The notes: a model not told the origin generated them from the sequence alone. Positions 1 to 10,820 are shown, counted from the stretch's first letter. The stretch: 64,000 nt of DNA from Prorocentrum cordatum (GCA_963575745.1 CAUYUJ010016889.1:110449-174448), one strand, 5' to 3'. A program made the numbers and translations.

Positions 1-128
1 TGTGTGTGTGCGTGTGTGTGTGTGTGTGTGGTGTGTGTGTGTGTGTGTGTGTGCGGGTGTGTGTGTGTGTGTGCGGGTGTGTGTGTGTGTGTGTGTGAGT
101 GTGTGTGTCTGTGTGTGTGTGTGTGCGC
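1..128. repeat. (TG)n microsatellite
   Basis: Almost uninterrupted TG/GTG dinucleotide repeat from the window edge to about base 128, with a few C or A interruptions. It probably continues to the left of the window. Confidence 0.95.
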
Positions 129-430
129 GCGTTTGGGGGCCCTACTCGCCTCGTGCGTCATGCTGCGGTAGCCACGGTGCGAGGCCGTACCTTGCCTTCG
201 CGGGGTGTCGACCTGCCCCCCCTGCGCGCGAGACAGTGCCGCAATCGGCGCATCCCCAGGTGCAGCTGTCGGGTTCTTCGTCTAATCGGTTCGGTGGCGG
301 CTGTACTGCCAGCAGCCTCCTGGTCCCACACCATCAGCAGATGCTTGCTCCTGACTGAAATCGCATGGTCTTTCCTATTCCTATTGCCCCTGCTTCTTGC
401 CACGCGTGCTGAGCAGTCTTCTCTGGAGCG

Positions 431-3400
431 ATGTCTCGTCGCCGCCGTCGTCATCAGCGTTGCTGCCACCGTCATTGCGGCGATGGTGACCGCTCGGTCT
501 CACGCAGCCGTGCTGGACCGATTTCGCGCCAACCGCTCATGCCGGAAAGGGACGCCGAGCTCCTCCAGGCTACCCTGGCGATACAACGGTTGTGGCGGCG
601 GCTTCGCTACTCGTGGGTCTACGACCAGCCGCAGATTAGCTTGCCACCGTCCATCGAGGACGAGGAGGCGATTCCCACTGCTGCACCTTCGGGCGGCCCT
701 GAGGCGACATGGCACAGACGGCTCATGGTCACCGCAAGCCGCGTGCAGGAGGCGGCATCGGAGGGGCCCAAGGGGCGCTTCACTGCACAGGCGGAACACT
801 GCGCAAACCTCGGCGCGTTTGCGGCGGCCTGCAGGGCGGCCGCCGTGCTTGCCATCCACGAGGTGCTGGTGGACCCCTTCGGCACGGCCCAGGAATTGGC
901 CAGCCACGCGAACCATCCCCGGCGAGTGATGCCTGGGGACTCGCAGTGGCAAGCAGTGCGGCCGAGGTACGATGGAGACCGCGTGTTCGTTCACGACAGC
1001 ATCGTCTTGACGGTCGTGGGCGGCCCCATAGCTGGCGGCTTCGAGGGTCTGCAGGACGCATTCCGCACCTACCAGCACGACGCCAAGGGCTGCCAGGCGC
1101 TGGCCGACGCGGTCGTGTCCTCAGGCTGCGGAGCGCGCATGGTGGCCCCGGTCGCGGTGCTCGTGGACTACCTGGGGTTCCGGTGCTTCTGCCGGCCAGA
1201 GGTGCTTGGCGCTGAGGGCCCTCCAGCGGACCTCGTCCTGGGCAGGCTCTCTGAGTGCGAGAATGCGCGCGGTCGCCCGGGTGACTTCCCGGAGCTGTGG
1301 CGGGCACGGCGGGAGGCGGCCTTGTCGGGCCTTGCCTCGCCGGTCCCAGCAGTGCCCAGCCTCGTGCTCGAGGAGTGGGGCGAGGGCTGCCCAGAGCTGC
1401 GGGCGGACCTTGAGCAGATCGCAGAGCGCCTCTCGCTCAGGGGCTACCCTGTCGCGCTCGCCAGCGACCTGCCAGAGGGCATGCCGTCCACGGCCCTGCT
1501 TCGCGCGGCGCCAGCGGGCGCGGCGGCCGAGGAGTTCCACTTCCGCACGCCGGCCGAGGTCATCCCCCCAGAGCTCCCGTGGGACTGCCAGACGGCGAAC
1601 CCGGCCAGGCGCCTGCGCCGGGAGGCCCTGGCAGCACTGCGGGGGCTGTACCTGCCCGCCACCGCGGCGTCCGCCAGTGAGGCTCCGAGGGGGGCCCGGG
1701 GATCTTGGCAGGACGCGCAGACGGCGAAGATCTCCCTGCACGACGTCTCGGAGCGGCTGGCCGCAGACCTGCCCAGGCGGCTGCTGGGAAGCCTCGACGA
1801 CGCCGGCACGCCACTGGACAGCCAGGGCTGGACGGATGCCCTGCACGCTGCCGGCATCAACGCCAGGCACATCGGGCGGGTCGCTGCCATCGCCAGCCTC
1901 CCCGTCGCCGCCGCGCTGCACCGCGAGGCGCTGGCGCGGGCGGTGAAGTGGTTGCTGCGCCGGGCGCTGTGGGGGCGGCGGCCCTGGTCAGCGCTGGCCG
2001 CGCGGAGCACGGACGACACCCGGGGGCTGGCGAGCGTGGCCGCGTCCGAGGCCGTCCGAATCTTCAACCTGGTTCTCGGCGGGAGCGATGGGGCGATGCG
2101 GTTCTGGGACAGCGCCGTCGTGCCGGAAGCGGCGAAGCGCTTCGGCGTGGACCCGGGTGAATTGGCGAGGCACCGCGTGATTCCAGGCGCTCTTCTGTCC
2201 GCGATGGAACACCATTGCCGCATCCGCTTCAAAGTCTCGGTGGCGGGCCGTCCGCTGTTCGCTGCTCGATGCCCCGAGCCGTTCTCGGTGGCCGACCTGT
2301 CCAGGTTCGCGTCCACGCTGGCGCGACCCCTGTTCCCTCATCTCTCCAAGGTGAAGGGCTCATGGGTGGCGCGGCTGGATGAGCGCACGCTGCCCTCGGG
2401 CGTCGTCGAGCGCGACGCGTTCGCTGGCTTCTTCCCCGACGTTCGCCTGCTGGCCGCGCGCGGGGCGGAGTGGGCAGCGTGCGCCCGGGCGGCGGCGCAC
2501 CACGCGCGAAGTGGCCAGTGGCAGCGGGCCTTCGAGCTGCGGAACCTGCAGCTCACTCTGGCGCGCTCTCTGGGCGAGCCCGCCCCGGCGGTCGGCCGTG
2601 GGCTGCAGGAGGTGGCCGTGGCTCTTCTGGAGGTGGCCAAGCATGGTGTCGACGAGGGGCATGCCAGGGAGGACGTGGACGAGGTGCACGAGCTGGCTTT
2701 TGCCGCGCGGCGGAGGGGTGACGACAATCAGCTGGCACGAGTGCTCTGGGCAGCAGACGGAGCCTTCAGGCTGCTTCCCAACGTGGTCTCTATCTGGTGG
2801 GCGCAGATCGCTGCCATGGAGGCGGAGTGGCTGATGGGCCGCCAGGTGGCGGCTCAGGGCAGGAGGAAGCGGATGCAGGCACAATGGCAGCGGCACGCGC
2901 GGGACCAGCCGCTGCTGCTCCTTAGGCTGGAGAGTACGGCTGCCCGCCTTCACAAGAGCGCAGGAGACTGGCTCGCGGCCGCCTTCCACAATGAGCGATG
3001 CTGCGTGCTGGCGGAGGCCGCCTGGGGCAGAACGCACCCTGTGACGGCGCGCTTCTGGCGGCACCTCGGGGAGTGCTGGGCAGCCAGGCAGGAGTGGGCA
3101 AGGGGGGCGCGGGCGTACCAGCAGGCCCTGGCCATGTCCGAGCTCAGCGGCGACCAGGCCGCGGGCAAATGCGTGCAGCTGGAGCTGGCGCAGATGCTGC
3201 TGAACCAGGGCAACCTGGTCGAGGCCAAGGACCATGCCGAGGTAGCAGTGCAGTATTTTGTTCCTCAGTTCCACAATGGGGCGGGTGGCGCACGAGCAAT
3301 GGATGCATTGCACCTCTTGGCCCAGATATACGAGTGCATGTCTAACAAAGTCTTGAGGCTGTCAAGCAACTCTGGCGTGTCTCACTCGACCCACGCGAGT

Positions 3401-3961
3401 TTGGTCAGCAGGACAATCTCGTGCTACGAAGCATTCCTCAAGCATTTACCTCACAAGGAAGCGCCAGTACGTCAGGTGCTCTCCCAGCCTGGTCTGATCG
3501 TGGAGAGTGTGTTGAGGATGAAAATGATGCTGGCCGGGGAGTCGATGCATTCGTGCCTACTGGATGCGATCGAGGAGCTGCTCGGAGTCCACTCGAATTC
3601 GACCAACCACAGGCCCGGTGTCCACGCGCTGCACTCGCGCGCTGAGTCCCGCGCCGTTGCGGAGGCTGCGCTGCTGTCGAGAACCACTGAGCGGCCAGAG
3701 AAGCTCACACACTTGTTCGAGAGCGTGGCAAGGGGCGCTATACTTGAACATGTGGCACCATCTGCCTGGTTTGACGGGATGATCTCAGATATGTCCGAAG
3801 GATTTATGGGAGATCCGAACCCGGAGGAGCCGGCTTACAAAGCAACAATGACGCTCCTCGATCTGTGCCGATACTTCCACGAAGAGTTCAGATTTGCAAC
3901 CCAGGAGGCGAGCTCAGGTGGAAAAAGGCGACCGCCCCTTCTGCAAGGTGATGATTCGTAG
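431..3961 (+). CDS. CLU-like protein with C-terminal TPR-like region
   Basis: An uninterrupted frame of 1176 residues. Around residues 187-255 there is an N-terminal CLU-type block (HDSIVLTVV, then DYLGFRCF). Around residues 475-484 lies GINARHIGRV, close to the GINxRYLGxV signature of the CLU central domain, followed by a helix-rich stretch with HREALARAVKWLLRRAL. Residues about 840-945 look like TPR helix pairs (for example ARAYQQALAMSELSGDQ). Known CLU proteins are cytosolic, bind mRNAs for mitochondrial proteins and affect mitochondrial distribution; whether this divergent protist member does so is inference. The first 36 residues are Arg-rich, so the ATG at 539 (MPERDAELL) is a plausible alternative start. 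A TGA lies upstream in frame at 356-358. Another frame at 350-520 encodes two hydrophobic stretches and might be an upstream exon, but no clear splice site supports that. The gene looks intact. Confidence 0.75.
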   Translation: MSRRRRRHQRCCHRHCGDGDRSVSRSRAGPISRQPLMPERDAELLQATLAIQRLWRRLRYSWVYDQPQISLPPSIEDEEAIPTAAPSGGPEATWHRRLMVTASRVQEAASEGPKGRFTAQAEHCANLGAFAAACRAAAVLAIHEVLVDPFGTAQELASHANHPRRVMPGDSQWQAVRPRYDGDRVFVHDSIVLTVVGGPIAGGFEGLQDAFRTYQHDAKGCQALADAVVSSGCGARMVAPVAVLVDYLGFRCFCRPEVLGAEGPPADLVLGRLSECENARGRPGDFPELWRARREAALSGLASPVPAVPSLVLEEWGEGCPELRADLEQIAERLSLRGYPVALASDLPEGMPSTALLRAAPAGAAAEEFHFRTPAEVIPPELPWDCQTANPARRLRREALAALRGLYLPATAASASEAPRGARGSWQDAQTAKISLHDVSERLAADLPRRLLGSLDDAGTPLDSQGWTDALHAAGINARHIGRVAAIASLPVAAALHREALARAVKWLLRRALWGRRPWSALAARSTDDTRGLASVAASEAVRIFNLVLGGSDGAMRFWDSAVVPEAAKRFGVDPGELARHRVIPGALLSAMEHHCRIRFKVSVAGRPLFAARCPEPFSVADLSRFASTLARPLFPHLSKVKGSWVARLDERTLPSGVVERDAFAGFFPDVRLLAARGAEWAACARAAAHHARSGQWQRAFELRNLQLTLARSLGEPAPAVGRGLQEVAVALLEVAKHGVDEGHAREDVDEVHELAFAARRRGDDNQLARVLWAADGAFRLLPNVVSIWWAQIAAMEAEWLMGRQVAAQGRRKRMQAQWQRHARDQPLLLLRLESTAARLHKSAGDWLAAAFHNERCCVLAEAAWGRTHPVTARFWRHLGECWAARQEWARGARAYQQALAMSELSGDQAAGKCVQLELAQMLLNQGNLVEAKDHAEVAVQYFVPQFHNGAGGARAMDALHLLAQIYECMSNKVLRLSSNSGVSHSTHASLVSRTISCYEAFLKHLPHKEAPVRQVLSQPGLIVESVLRMKMMLAGESMHSCLLDAIEELLGVHSNSTNHRPGVHALHSRAESRAVAEAALLSRTTERPEKLTHLFESVARGAILEHVAPSAWFDGMISDMSEGFMGDPNPEEPAYKATMTLLDLCRYFHEEFRFATQEASSGGKRRPPLLQGDDS

Positions 3962-4619
3962 CCGATCAGCGTCCGTATCGCATGCGTCCACAACGTGCCG
4001 CACAAGCAATACAACTTGTGTCGCCGTCGACTATCCGTTGAGGGTAGTGGGTCGAGGTTTTCGGGCGACCCAGGCGTTTTCGGACGTTCTGGTTGGTTAT
4101 TGGGGGTTTGGGGAGCAGGAGGAGTTGCATTTTTTTTGCAGGGGGGGTCAGGATCCCCCCCCCCGGGGCCAATAGGGGGTATGGCCGCCTTCGCCCAGAG
4201 GCCCGTTTCCAGACCAGAGAGCTAACGTCTGCGAGCAAGGGACCGTCCTACCAGCAGGAGCCCGCCTGGAGCTTCTTGGCCCTGGGCCTGGGGGCACATC
4301 TTGAGGCAGGCGCTGAAAGACAGGCCGATTTTCACCGTATTGAGGATGTGCCGTCAGCCTTCTGGGGGAAACCGCCGATTCTGGACAGACCCCGTGAGCC
4401 TGATGGGCCCCAACTCCCGTGTTCCCCGCTCTCCCCTTGTGCGAACAGCGCCGGCGTCGAACACCTGCTCCCGCGCGCACATCCACGCTGGCTCGAAGAC
4501 GTGCCCCTGATCGTCTATTGTAATCTTGCGTCCAGTCCTTGGCATGGGCTGCCATTGGGCAGCCGCGGGGGCTGTGCTCCGCCCCGGCGGGGCCAGCGGC
4601 AGAGTAGATGGTGGGGTAG
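3962..4619. other. Spacer with no recognised gene
   Basis: Sequence after the CLU-like gene. It has short G and C homopolymers near 4140-4165 and no convincing coding frame or RNA gene. Confidence 0.6.
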
Positions 4620-5035
4620 AACGGTAGAGCGATATCTATCTTTCTATGTACCTATCTATTTATCTGTATATCAATCGAACCCCATCTAATATAATTTAAA
4701 CTAATATGATTTAATTCACTGTATACGAGACCACTTTATTATAATATGCTAAAACCTATATATCCATATGTCTCTTAATCTTCTCTATATGTCTACCCAT
4801 CTATCTATCAAACAAGCGATCAATCTATCAATCCTTCGACCTATATCTATATATTTGTATTTTTCTATCTATACATTTTCATATACAGCAACACACACAT
4901 ACATCTATATAACTATTCATGTATCATTGCACGTTCACATACTTATAGATAGCGAGGTATATACAATTACACGTATCTAGTTATATAAGCATATACATAT
5001 ACCTATCTATCTATCCATCTGTCTATCGATCTGTA
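4620..5035. repeat. AT-rich CTAT/ATAC microsatellite region
   Basis: Degenerate CTAT, ATAT and ATAC repeats. This island is very AT-rich compared with its GC-rich surroundings. No gene is seen. Confidence 0.85.
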
Positions 5036-5207
5036 GGGCCTACCGCGTCAGCAGGTTTGGAGCCTCCAAGTGTATCGCCTACAGACAGGCCGTGTCGCTC
5101 ACGTTCACTCTTCAGGGCTCAGGCTGATCACGCATCGATTTCAGCGTCAACAGCTCGTATCTATTCGGAGCATCGAGCGGGATTTTGAGCGCGTGGAAAT
5201 GAACATC

Positions 5208-6072
5208 AGAGGTTGGGGGCTGAGATCGAAGCGGAACGTAGAGCCCCCCGACGGACAATCGGTTTCGGTTACGGCTTCGTGTCGTGCGTGCGTGCGAGGC
5301 ACAGTTGCGTGTGCGGGTGAGGGGAATTTTCCGCTTTGGTTAGGGCGGGTTTAGACAAAAGACCGCTCCTCCTGTGGGCTGGCGTGGCCAGGGGGGTCCT
5401 GCCTTGGTGTCCCGCCGTGGTATCCCGGCGGTATCCCGTTTGTGTCCTCGGGCGTTGGCCAGGGGTGTCCCGCTGTGGTGTCCCGTCGGTGTCCCGTCGG
5501 TGTCCCGTTCTCGTCGCCAACTCGTGAACGCATCACCGGCATCATCACCATCACAATCATTGCAGTTGTCCTCAGTTGGTTCTTCCCCCCCATCCTCCTG
5601 ATCACTGGAAGGGCGGTCGTATAGGCATGTGTATGCACACATCGGAGGTTTTGGGGCGAGATCGAAGTGGAACGGAAAACCCCCCACTGGGAAGTCGGTT
5701 TCGGTTTCGGGTTCGTGTCGCGGATGCGGGTGAGGCAAAGGTGTTTGTGCGGGTGAGAGGAATCATTCCGCTGTGGCTAGGGCGGGTCAGGACAGAAGAC
5801 CGCCCCTCCGGTGGGCCGGCTTCGGCAGGGGTGTCCCGCCGTGGTGTCCCGACGAGGTGTCCCGTCGATGTCCCGTCGGTGTCCGCGGGCGGTGGCCGGG
5901 GGTGTCCCGCCGTGGTGTCGCATCGGTGTCCCGTAGGTGTCCCATCTTTGTGGCCCAATCGTGAGCGCATTACCAGCATCACCACCATCACAATCATCGC
6001 AGTTGTCCTCAGTTGGTTCTGTCCCCCCCAACCTCCTTAATTACCACCCGACGGGTGGCCGTATAGGTCTAT
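5208..6072 (+). repeat. Two direct units of about 430 bp with GTGTCCCG minisatellite
   Basis: Unit 1 (about 5208-5632) and unit 2 (about 5640-6072) align along their length. Both hold a GAGATCGAAG block, a GGTTTCGGTT block, a run of GGTGTCCCGTCG-type repeats, a CATCACCATCACAATCAT block, GTTGTCCTCAGTTGGTTC and an end GGTCGTATAGG or GGCCGTATAGG. Open frames here are repeat by-products. Confidence 0.85.
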
Positions 6073-6289
6073 CTATCTATTAGTAAATCTTCTTCCATAT
6101 ATCGGAGCTCCGGCCCCGGGGGCCCCGGGCCGCAGCATAACAGGGGTCACTGTTATACATTTAAGTCCCCCCCGCCACCCCTCGGTGCCTTCCCTGAGCT
6201 TCAAATAAGTCCCAGACGGGCCAACGTGACTTCCAGACGGCCCCAGATGGCGTCCAGACAGCCCAAGAGGCCCCCGAGACGCCCCAAGA

Positions 6290-6850
6290 TGGCTCCAAGA
6301 GGACCCCCAAGAGGGCCCGAAGAGATAAACGTCGTTTGATTCCTGTGAACCCCCAGGAGGACACAAGAGGCCCAAAAGAGGACCAAAAGAGACCCCGAAA
6401 GGCACCCGAGAGGCTTCAAACCTGCCTCCAAGAGGCCGTCCAGAGGCTTCCTCAGAGACCCGAGTAGGCATTCGAGGGGTCCCACACCAGCAACCCAGGC
6501 ACGGTGGCAGGCCTGGGCAGAAGGCCACCAGGAGGGGCACACTTGGACGAGGGGCACGGTGGCCCCTCCTCGTATTCCGAGGCCTCGAGCCCGAGAGGAC
6601 CCAAGAGACCGACCGCAGGCCCCCGATAACAACCCCTATCAGACCCAAGAGAGGCCCCAGGAGGCCCCCGAACGGCCCCCCAATGGGCTTCAAAACTGCC
6701 TCCAAGAGGCTGCCCAGAGGCTTCCCCGAAGACCCCAGCAGGCACCCAAGGGGTCTCTGACTAACATCCCAGGCACGGTGGCAGGATGGGCAGAAGTCCA
6801 CTTGGAGGTGCACACGTGGACGAGGGGCACCGTGGCCCCTCTTCTCTGTC
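6290..6850. repeat. Tandem duplication, period about 272 bp
   Basis: The block CTGCCTCCAAGAGGC...CCCAGGCACGGTGGCAGG...GACGAGGGGCAC occurs at about 6420-6560 and again at about 6692-6840. Both copies sit in degenerate AAGAGGCCCC minisatellite. Confidence 0.75.
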
Positions 6851-7129
6851 CTCCCTCTGTCCCTCCTTCCCGTTCTGCCCTCGTTATCGTCGCCGTCATG
6901 CTCCTGGACTCTTCTCCCCTTTCTCGACCTCCAAACCGTCCCCCTCGTCCTCTTCGTCCTCCTGGCGACCTCCGTGCTCAGGGAAGGGCAGTCTACTACG
7001 TGCTCCCGTCGCGTCTTTGGACTAAAGTCCTCTGTGCAGCCGTCGCCCACTCCTCGACATCTCATTGCGAGCTGGAATTTCGCAGAACCTCATCTCGCGC
7101 GAAGCGCGCACGATGGTTCTAGTACGTAT
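6851..7129. other. No recognised gene
   Basis: C/T-rich spacer between two satellite blocks. No domain or repeat beyond simple CCTC runs is seen. Confidence 0.5.
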
Positions 7130-7840
7130 GTACACAATTATAAACATATACCTATACGACCACCCTTCGGGTGATAGGGGGGTTGTAGGGGGGGGAGAGG
7201 GGGGGAACCAACATCTGACTCAATCGATCTCAATATCGATCTCATTCAACAGGACACCACGGGACACCACGGGAAACCACGGGCCACCACGGGCCACCAC
7301 GGGACACTTGTCGATCTCATTCTCGATCTCACTCAACGGGACACCACGGGACACCACGGGACACTGCGGGACACTTCTCGATCTCACTATCGGTCTCACT
7401 ATCGACCTCACCATCGATCTCACTCAACGGGACACCGTAGGACACCGAGGGACACCACGGGACACCTCGGGACACCACATCGATCTCACTATCGATCTGA
7501 CTATCGATCTCACTATCGATCTCACCCAACGGGACACCACGGGACACCACGGACACCTGTCGATCTCATTATCGATCTGACTATCGATCTCACTTTTTGG
7601 GAGACCACGGGACACCACGGGACACCTCTGGGCATGACATCGATTTCAGCATCGATCTCACTATCGATCTCACTATCGATCTCACTCAACGCGACACTAC
7701 GGGACACCACGGGCCACCACAGGACACTACGGGACACCACGGGACTCTTGTCGATCTCACTATCGATCTCACTATCGATCACACTCAACGGGACACTACG
7801 GGACACCACGGGCCACCACAGGACACCGCGGGACCCCGTC
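7130..7840 (-). repeat. Inverted copy of the 5.2-6.1 kb satellite unit
   Basis: The left end, ACCTATACGACCACCC, is the reverse complement of the end of the 5.2-6.1 kb units. It is followed by GGGGGG and GAACCAAC, complementary to GTTGGTTC and the C-run of those units. The rest is minisatellite: GGGACACCAC (reverse complement of GTGGTGTCCC) alternating with ATCGATCTCACT runs. Confidence 0.75.
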
Positions 7841-8510
7841 CCCTCTCCCGCTCTCTCCCCTGGCTCCCCCTCCCCGTCCGCCATTCCTCCTCCCCTCCTC
7901 CCCCCCCTTTCGCACTGCGCAGCGAGGCATCCGCGGGGATGCGACGCGTGTTATCTTCCCCCTTTGAAGGGGGCGGCGTGGGGGTGGAAGCGAAGAGGGC
8001 GGGAGCGGACTCCCGGGCGCAGCCGATGCAGGTGTTGGGGGCTTGGGACAGGTATCGCGAGCGCGCACAGGAGCATCCCAGCTCCAACAACTCTGTGGAT
8101 GGGGGTGGGATGCATGCGCCCCTTCTTTGCCAGCACTCTCGTGCTCCCGGTGCCCCTTTCCCCTCCTTCCCCCCTCCTCCCTCCCTCAGACTCCTGGCCC
8201 TGTGATTCTTCACGGCGTGAACGGACTCAGGAGGTGCCGATCGCTTCCTTGGGACAGGCGTTTCAACCCCGAGCCGATTGTTGGCAATCCCGCAGCCCGG
8301 GGAAAGCCCCAGGGGGCAGAAATCTGCCCCCCCCCCTTTCCCCCCTTCCCCCTGCCGTGTTTTTTTCACGACGTGTGGGGGGGGGGTTGCTGGGCCCCAT
8401 GGCCATGATCGGCCCTTGGACCAATCCAGGAAGGCGACCAGGCCGGACCTCCCAGGCGGATCCAGCCGTGGCCATGAGGCGCCCCCTCCAAACACCCTCC
8501 TCAGTCCTAC
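7841..8510. other. No recognised gene
   Basis: C/T-rich and G-rich spacer with homopolymer runs near 8325-8390. Open frames occur on both strands but show no domain and no coding-like conservation. Confidence 0.5.
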
Positions 8511-8515
8511 ACATG

Positions 8516-8669
8516 GTTCATTTTCAATGTTTCGAGTTCTTGGATTTTTTTGGGGGGCCAAGATCCTTTCACTTCTAATTGTTCCATCCTGGGCCTCTTC
8601 CTGGCCACTGGGGGGCCAGGAACAATTAGAAACGAGCAGAATTAGAAATGAGCACGATCAGAAATGAAC
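8516..8669. mobile_element. MITE-like repeat, copy 1
   Basis: A 154-bp block that recurs at 43431-43584 with the same length. The ends are complementary: GTTCATTT at the left and ATCAGAAATGAAC at the right. Inside is a palindromic CCTGGCCA...GGCCAGG stem and three ATTAGAAA(C/T)GAGCA units before the right end. It has no coding capacity, so it would need enzymes from elsewhere to move. No clear target-site duplication was found. Confidence 0.7.
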
Positions 8670-8984
8670 GACGTGTACATCGGCGAGCTCCGATCTTCGA
8701 CCTTCGACCTCTTCCGGCCAGCCCTCCTCTCGCGCCGCCCCTCCTGGCAGGCGTTTCTTACTGCCAGAGCTGCTGGGCCAGCTGGAGCGGCTTCGGGGTG
8801 GAGGACGAGCAGGTGGCCAGCGGGCGGGAGCGCGCGCTGACAAGTCCAGCTGCGAGGGCCGCTTTCCCCGTCGCCGCCCCCTCCCATCGCCCCCGCCTCC
8901 TCTTCCTTCTTCTCCCTCGCTCTCTCCATCGCCTCCTTCTGGTGCTCCTCCTTCCATCGCCTCCCCCTCGTCGCCCTCCTTCCC

Positions 8985-9075
8985 CTCCATTCGTCGCCTC
9001 CTCCTCCTCCTCCTTCTCCTCCTCCTCCTCCCTCCTTTCGTCGCCTTCCCTTCCCCCCTTCTTCTACCTTCCCTC
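8985..9075. repeat. (CTC)n-rich pyrimidine tract
   Basis: CTCCTCCTC runs in a longer C/T-rich stretch (about 8880-9120). Confidence 0.9.
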
Positions 9076-9471
9076 CGTCTCCCCCTTGTCCTCCCGTCGC
9101 CTTCTCCTCGTTTCCTCCTACCGCCTCGTCGTCGTCGCTGGGGTCAGCATGTTCTTGCTGGTTGTGTTCTTACACTGTCGATGTGTACTAACTTTCAATG
9201 CGCGTTCTGTGTTGTTTAGTATATGGGAGGCGTTCTATTCTGCACGCCGTCTGGTGCAAGCAGTGTGGTGCAATTTCTATTTGTGGTGCAACCTGTAAGG
9301 TGCAATATATGTGGGACGCGCTCTATGGTTGCAATTGCAGCATCAGTGGCATTACTGATATCATCATTTGTGGTCGTGCTCGCATTCGCCGTATCAGCAT
9401 CCGTATTGTTATTCCCCACATCCAAAGTGGGGTTCTTGTTTTCTCTGGACACCCCGCGCAGGAACAGGAAC

Positions 9472-9606
9472 ACACACACACACTCACACACTCACACATC
9501 ATCACTCACATCATCACTCTCATCATCATCATCATCATCATCATCAGCATCATCGCATCGGCATCGGCTCTCATCATCATCGTCATCCTCATCCTCATCA
9601 TCGTTG
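9472..9606. repeat. (CA)n then (ATC)n microsatellites
   Basis: CACACACA repeats followed by CATCATCAT repeats up to 9606. Confidence 0.9.
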
Positions 9607-9616
9607 AGTAAATTGT

Positions 9617-10167
9617 GAGGAAGTCTCAGGCGGGAGCCCCCTCCCTATGGGGCCCGCAGATCATGTTGGTAATCCGAGCGGGTCATCGGAATCCTGTAAC
9701 TGTCGTCACTTTTGGGCTCTCAAGCCTGAATTTGGAGGAAGTCTCAGGCGGGAGCCTCGTCTGTGAGTGAATTGGGAGGAAGTCTCAGGCGGGAGCCCCC
9801 TCCCTATGGGGCCCGCAGATCATGTTGGTAATCCGAGCGGGTCATCGGAAACTTGTAACTGTCGTCACTTTTGGGCTCGTCAAGCCTGAATTTGGAGGAA
9901 GTCTCAGGCGGGAGCCTCGTCTCTGAGTGAATTTGAGGAAGTCTCAGGCGGGAGCCCCCTCCCTATGGGGCCCGCAGATCATGTTGGTAATCCGAGCGGG
10001 TCATCGGAATCCTGTAACTGTCGTCACTGGGTCGTCAATTTTGGGCTCCTCAAGCCTGAATATGGGGAAGTCTCAGGCGGGAGCCTCGTCTATGAGTGGA
10101 GGAAGTCTCAGGCGGGAGCCCCCTCCCTATGGGGCCCGCAGATCATGTTGGTAATCCGAGCGGGTCA
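9617..10167 (+). repeat. Four tandem units of about 159 bp upstream of the helicase exon
   Basis: Units start near 9617, 9776, 9935 and 10099; the fourth is cut off at 10167. Each full unit holds GAGGAAGTCTCAGGCGGGAG twice, once followed by CCCCCTCCCTATGGGGCCCG and once by CCTCGTCT with a GTGAGTGAATT-type, splice-donor-like sequence. The array ends about 15 bases before a possible splice acceptor (CTGCAG|G, 10177-10183) and probably lies in an intron. Confidence 0.9.
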
Positions 10168-10701
10168 GGAATCTGGCTGCAGGTGCACGGCTTCAAGGAG
10201 TCTCCGATCTACCAGGAGGTCGCCGAGGTGCTGCGACAGGGCGCCGAAGGCGCCGACGACGACGGCCAGGCCGAGGCGCGGGCGCGGAGCTTGCTGATGT
10301 TCAGGCCCAGCGAAAGGGAGTTCACATGGCAGAGCTCGGGGGCGCACAGCGTGCGCCGCTCGGGGTTCACCCTGACGCACGCGTCCTACCTGACCTCCAC
10401 GCTGTCGCAGGGCCAGACGCTGCGCAAGGGCGTCACCATCGACTGCGCGAGAGACGAGGACGCTGGCCGCACGGGCATGTCGGACGAGCAGTGGTGGCTG
10501 CACCTCTACGTCATGTTCTCCCGCGCCACGTGCATGCGGAACATGCTGATCCTGCGGCCGCCGCCGCGAGAGTTCCTGGAGTGCGGGCCGCCGGCGTCCC
10601 TGCGGAAGGCGCTCCTGGAGTTCGACAAGAGAGCGGTTTTGTCCAGGGCGGAGGCGAAGCAGCTCGCGGCAGAGCTGGGCTTCGTGCTGCCTTCCGCCTG
10701 A
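10168..10701 (+). CDS. SF1 (PIF1/RecD-like) helicase, C-terminal exon
   Basis: The frame ends at TGA 10699-10701 and encodes about 175 residues after a likely splice acceptor near 10183. FTLTHASYLTSTLSQGQTL matches the late SF1 motif that in PIF1/RecD helicases reads roughly as TxHxSQGxT. WWLHLYVMFSRATCM, followed by LILRPPP, matches motif VI (YVALSR-type). These motifs bind nucleotide and DNA in the second RecA-like domain (UvrD_C_2-type). Walker A and B motifs are not in the window next to it, so this is a partial gene whose upstream exons are elsewhere or lost. The tail ends in a helical stretch (SRAEAKQLAAELGF). The boundary upstream is uncertain because the frame stays open into the tandem repeat. 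Confidence 0.7.
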   Translation, partial: GIWLQVHGFKESPIYQEVAEVLRQGAEGADDDGQAEARARSLLMFRPSEREFTWQSSGAHSVRRSGFTLTHASYLTSTLSQGQTLRKGVTIDCARDEDAGRTGMSDEQWWLHLYVMFSRATCMRNMLILRPPPREFLECGPPASLRKALLEFDKRAVLSRAEAKQLAAELGFVLPSA

Positions 10702-10721
10702 GCGCGGCTGCGCCTCGCTCG

Positions 10722-10820
10722 AAGCCCGCGGGGTTGTCCCAACGGCTTGGTCTTGCGCGCCAGCGGCTCGCGGGGTTGTCCCGACAGCCTGGCCCGCGGG
10801 GTTGTCCCAACGGCTGCGCG
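10722..10820. repeat. Three copies of GCGGGGTTGTCCCAACGGC-type repeat
   Basis: Near-identical units at about 10727, 10770 and 10797, just after the helicase stop codon, probably in its 3' untranslated region. Confidence 0.85.

Noticed and set aside
7219-7840. Regular spacing of GGGACACCAC with ATCGATCTCACT, first considered a CRISPR-like array
   Set aside because: Spacers are themselves repeats, unit lengths vary, there are no cas genes, and the context is eukaryotic.
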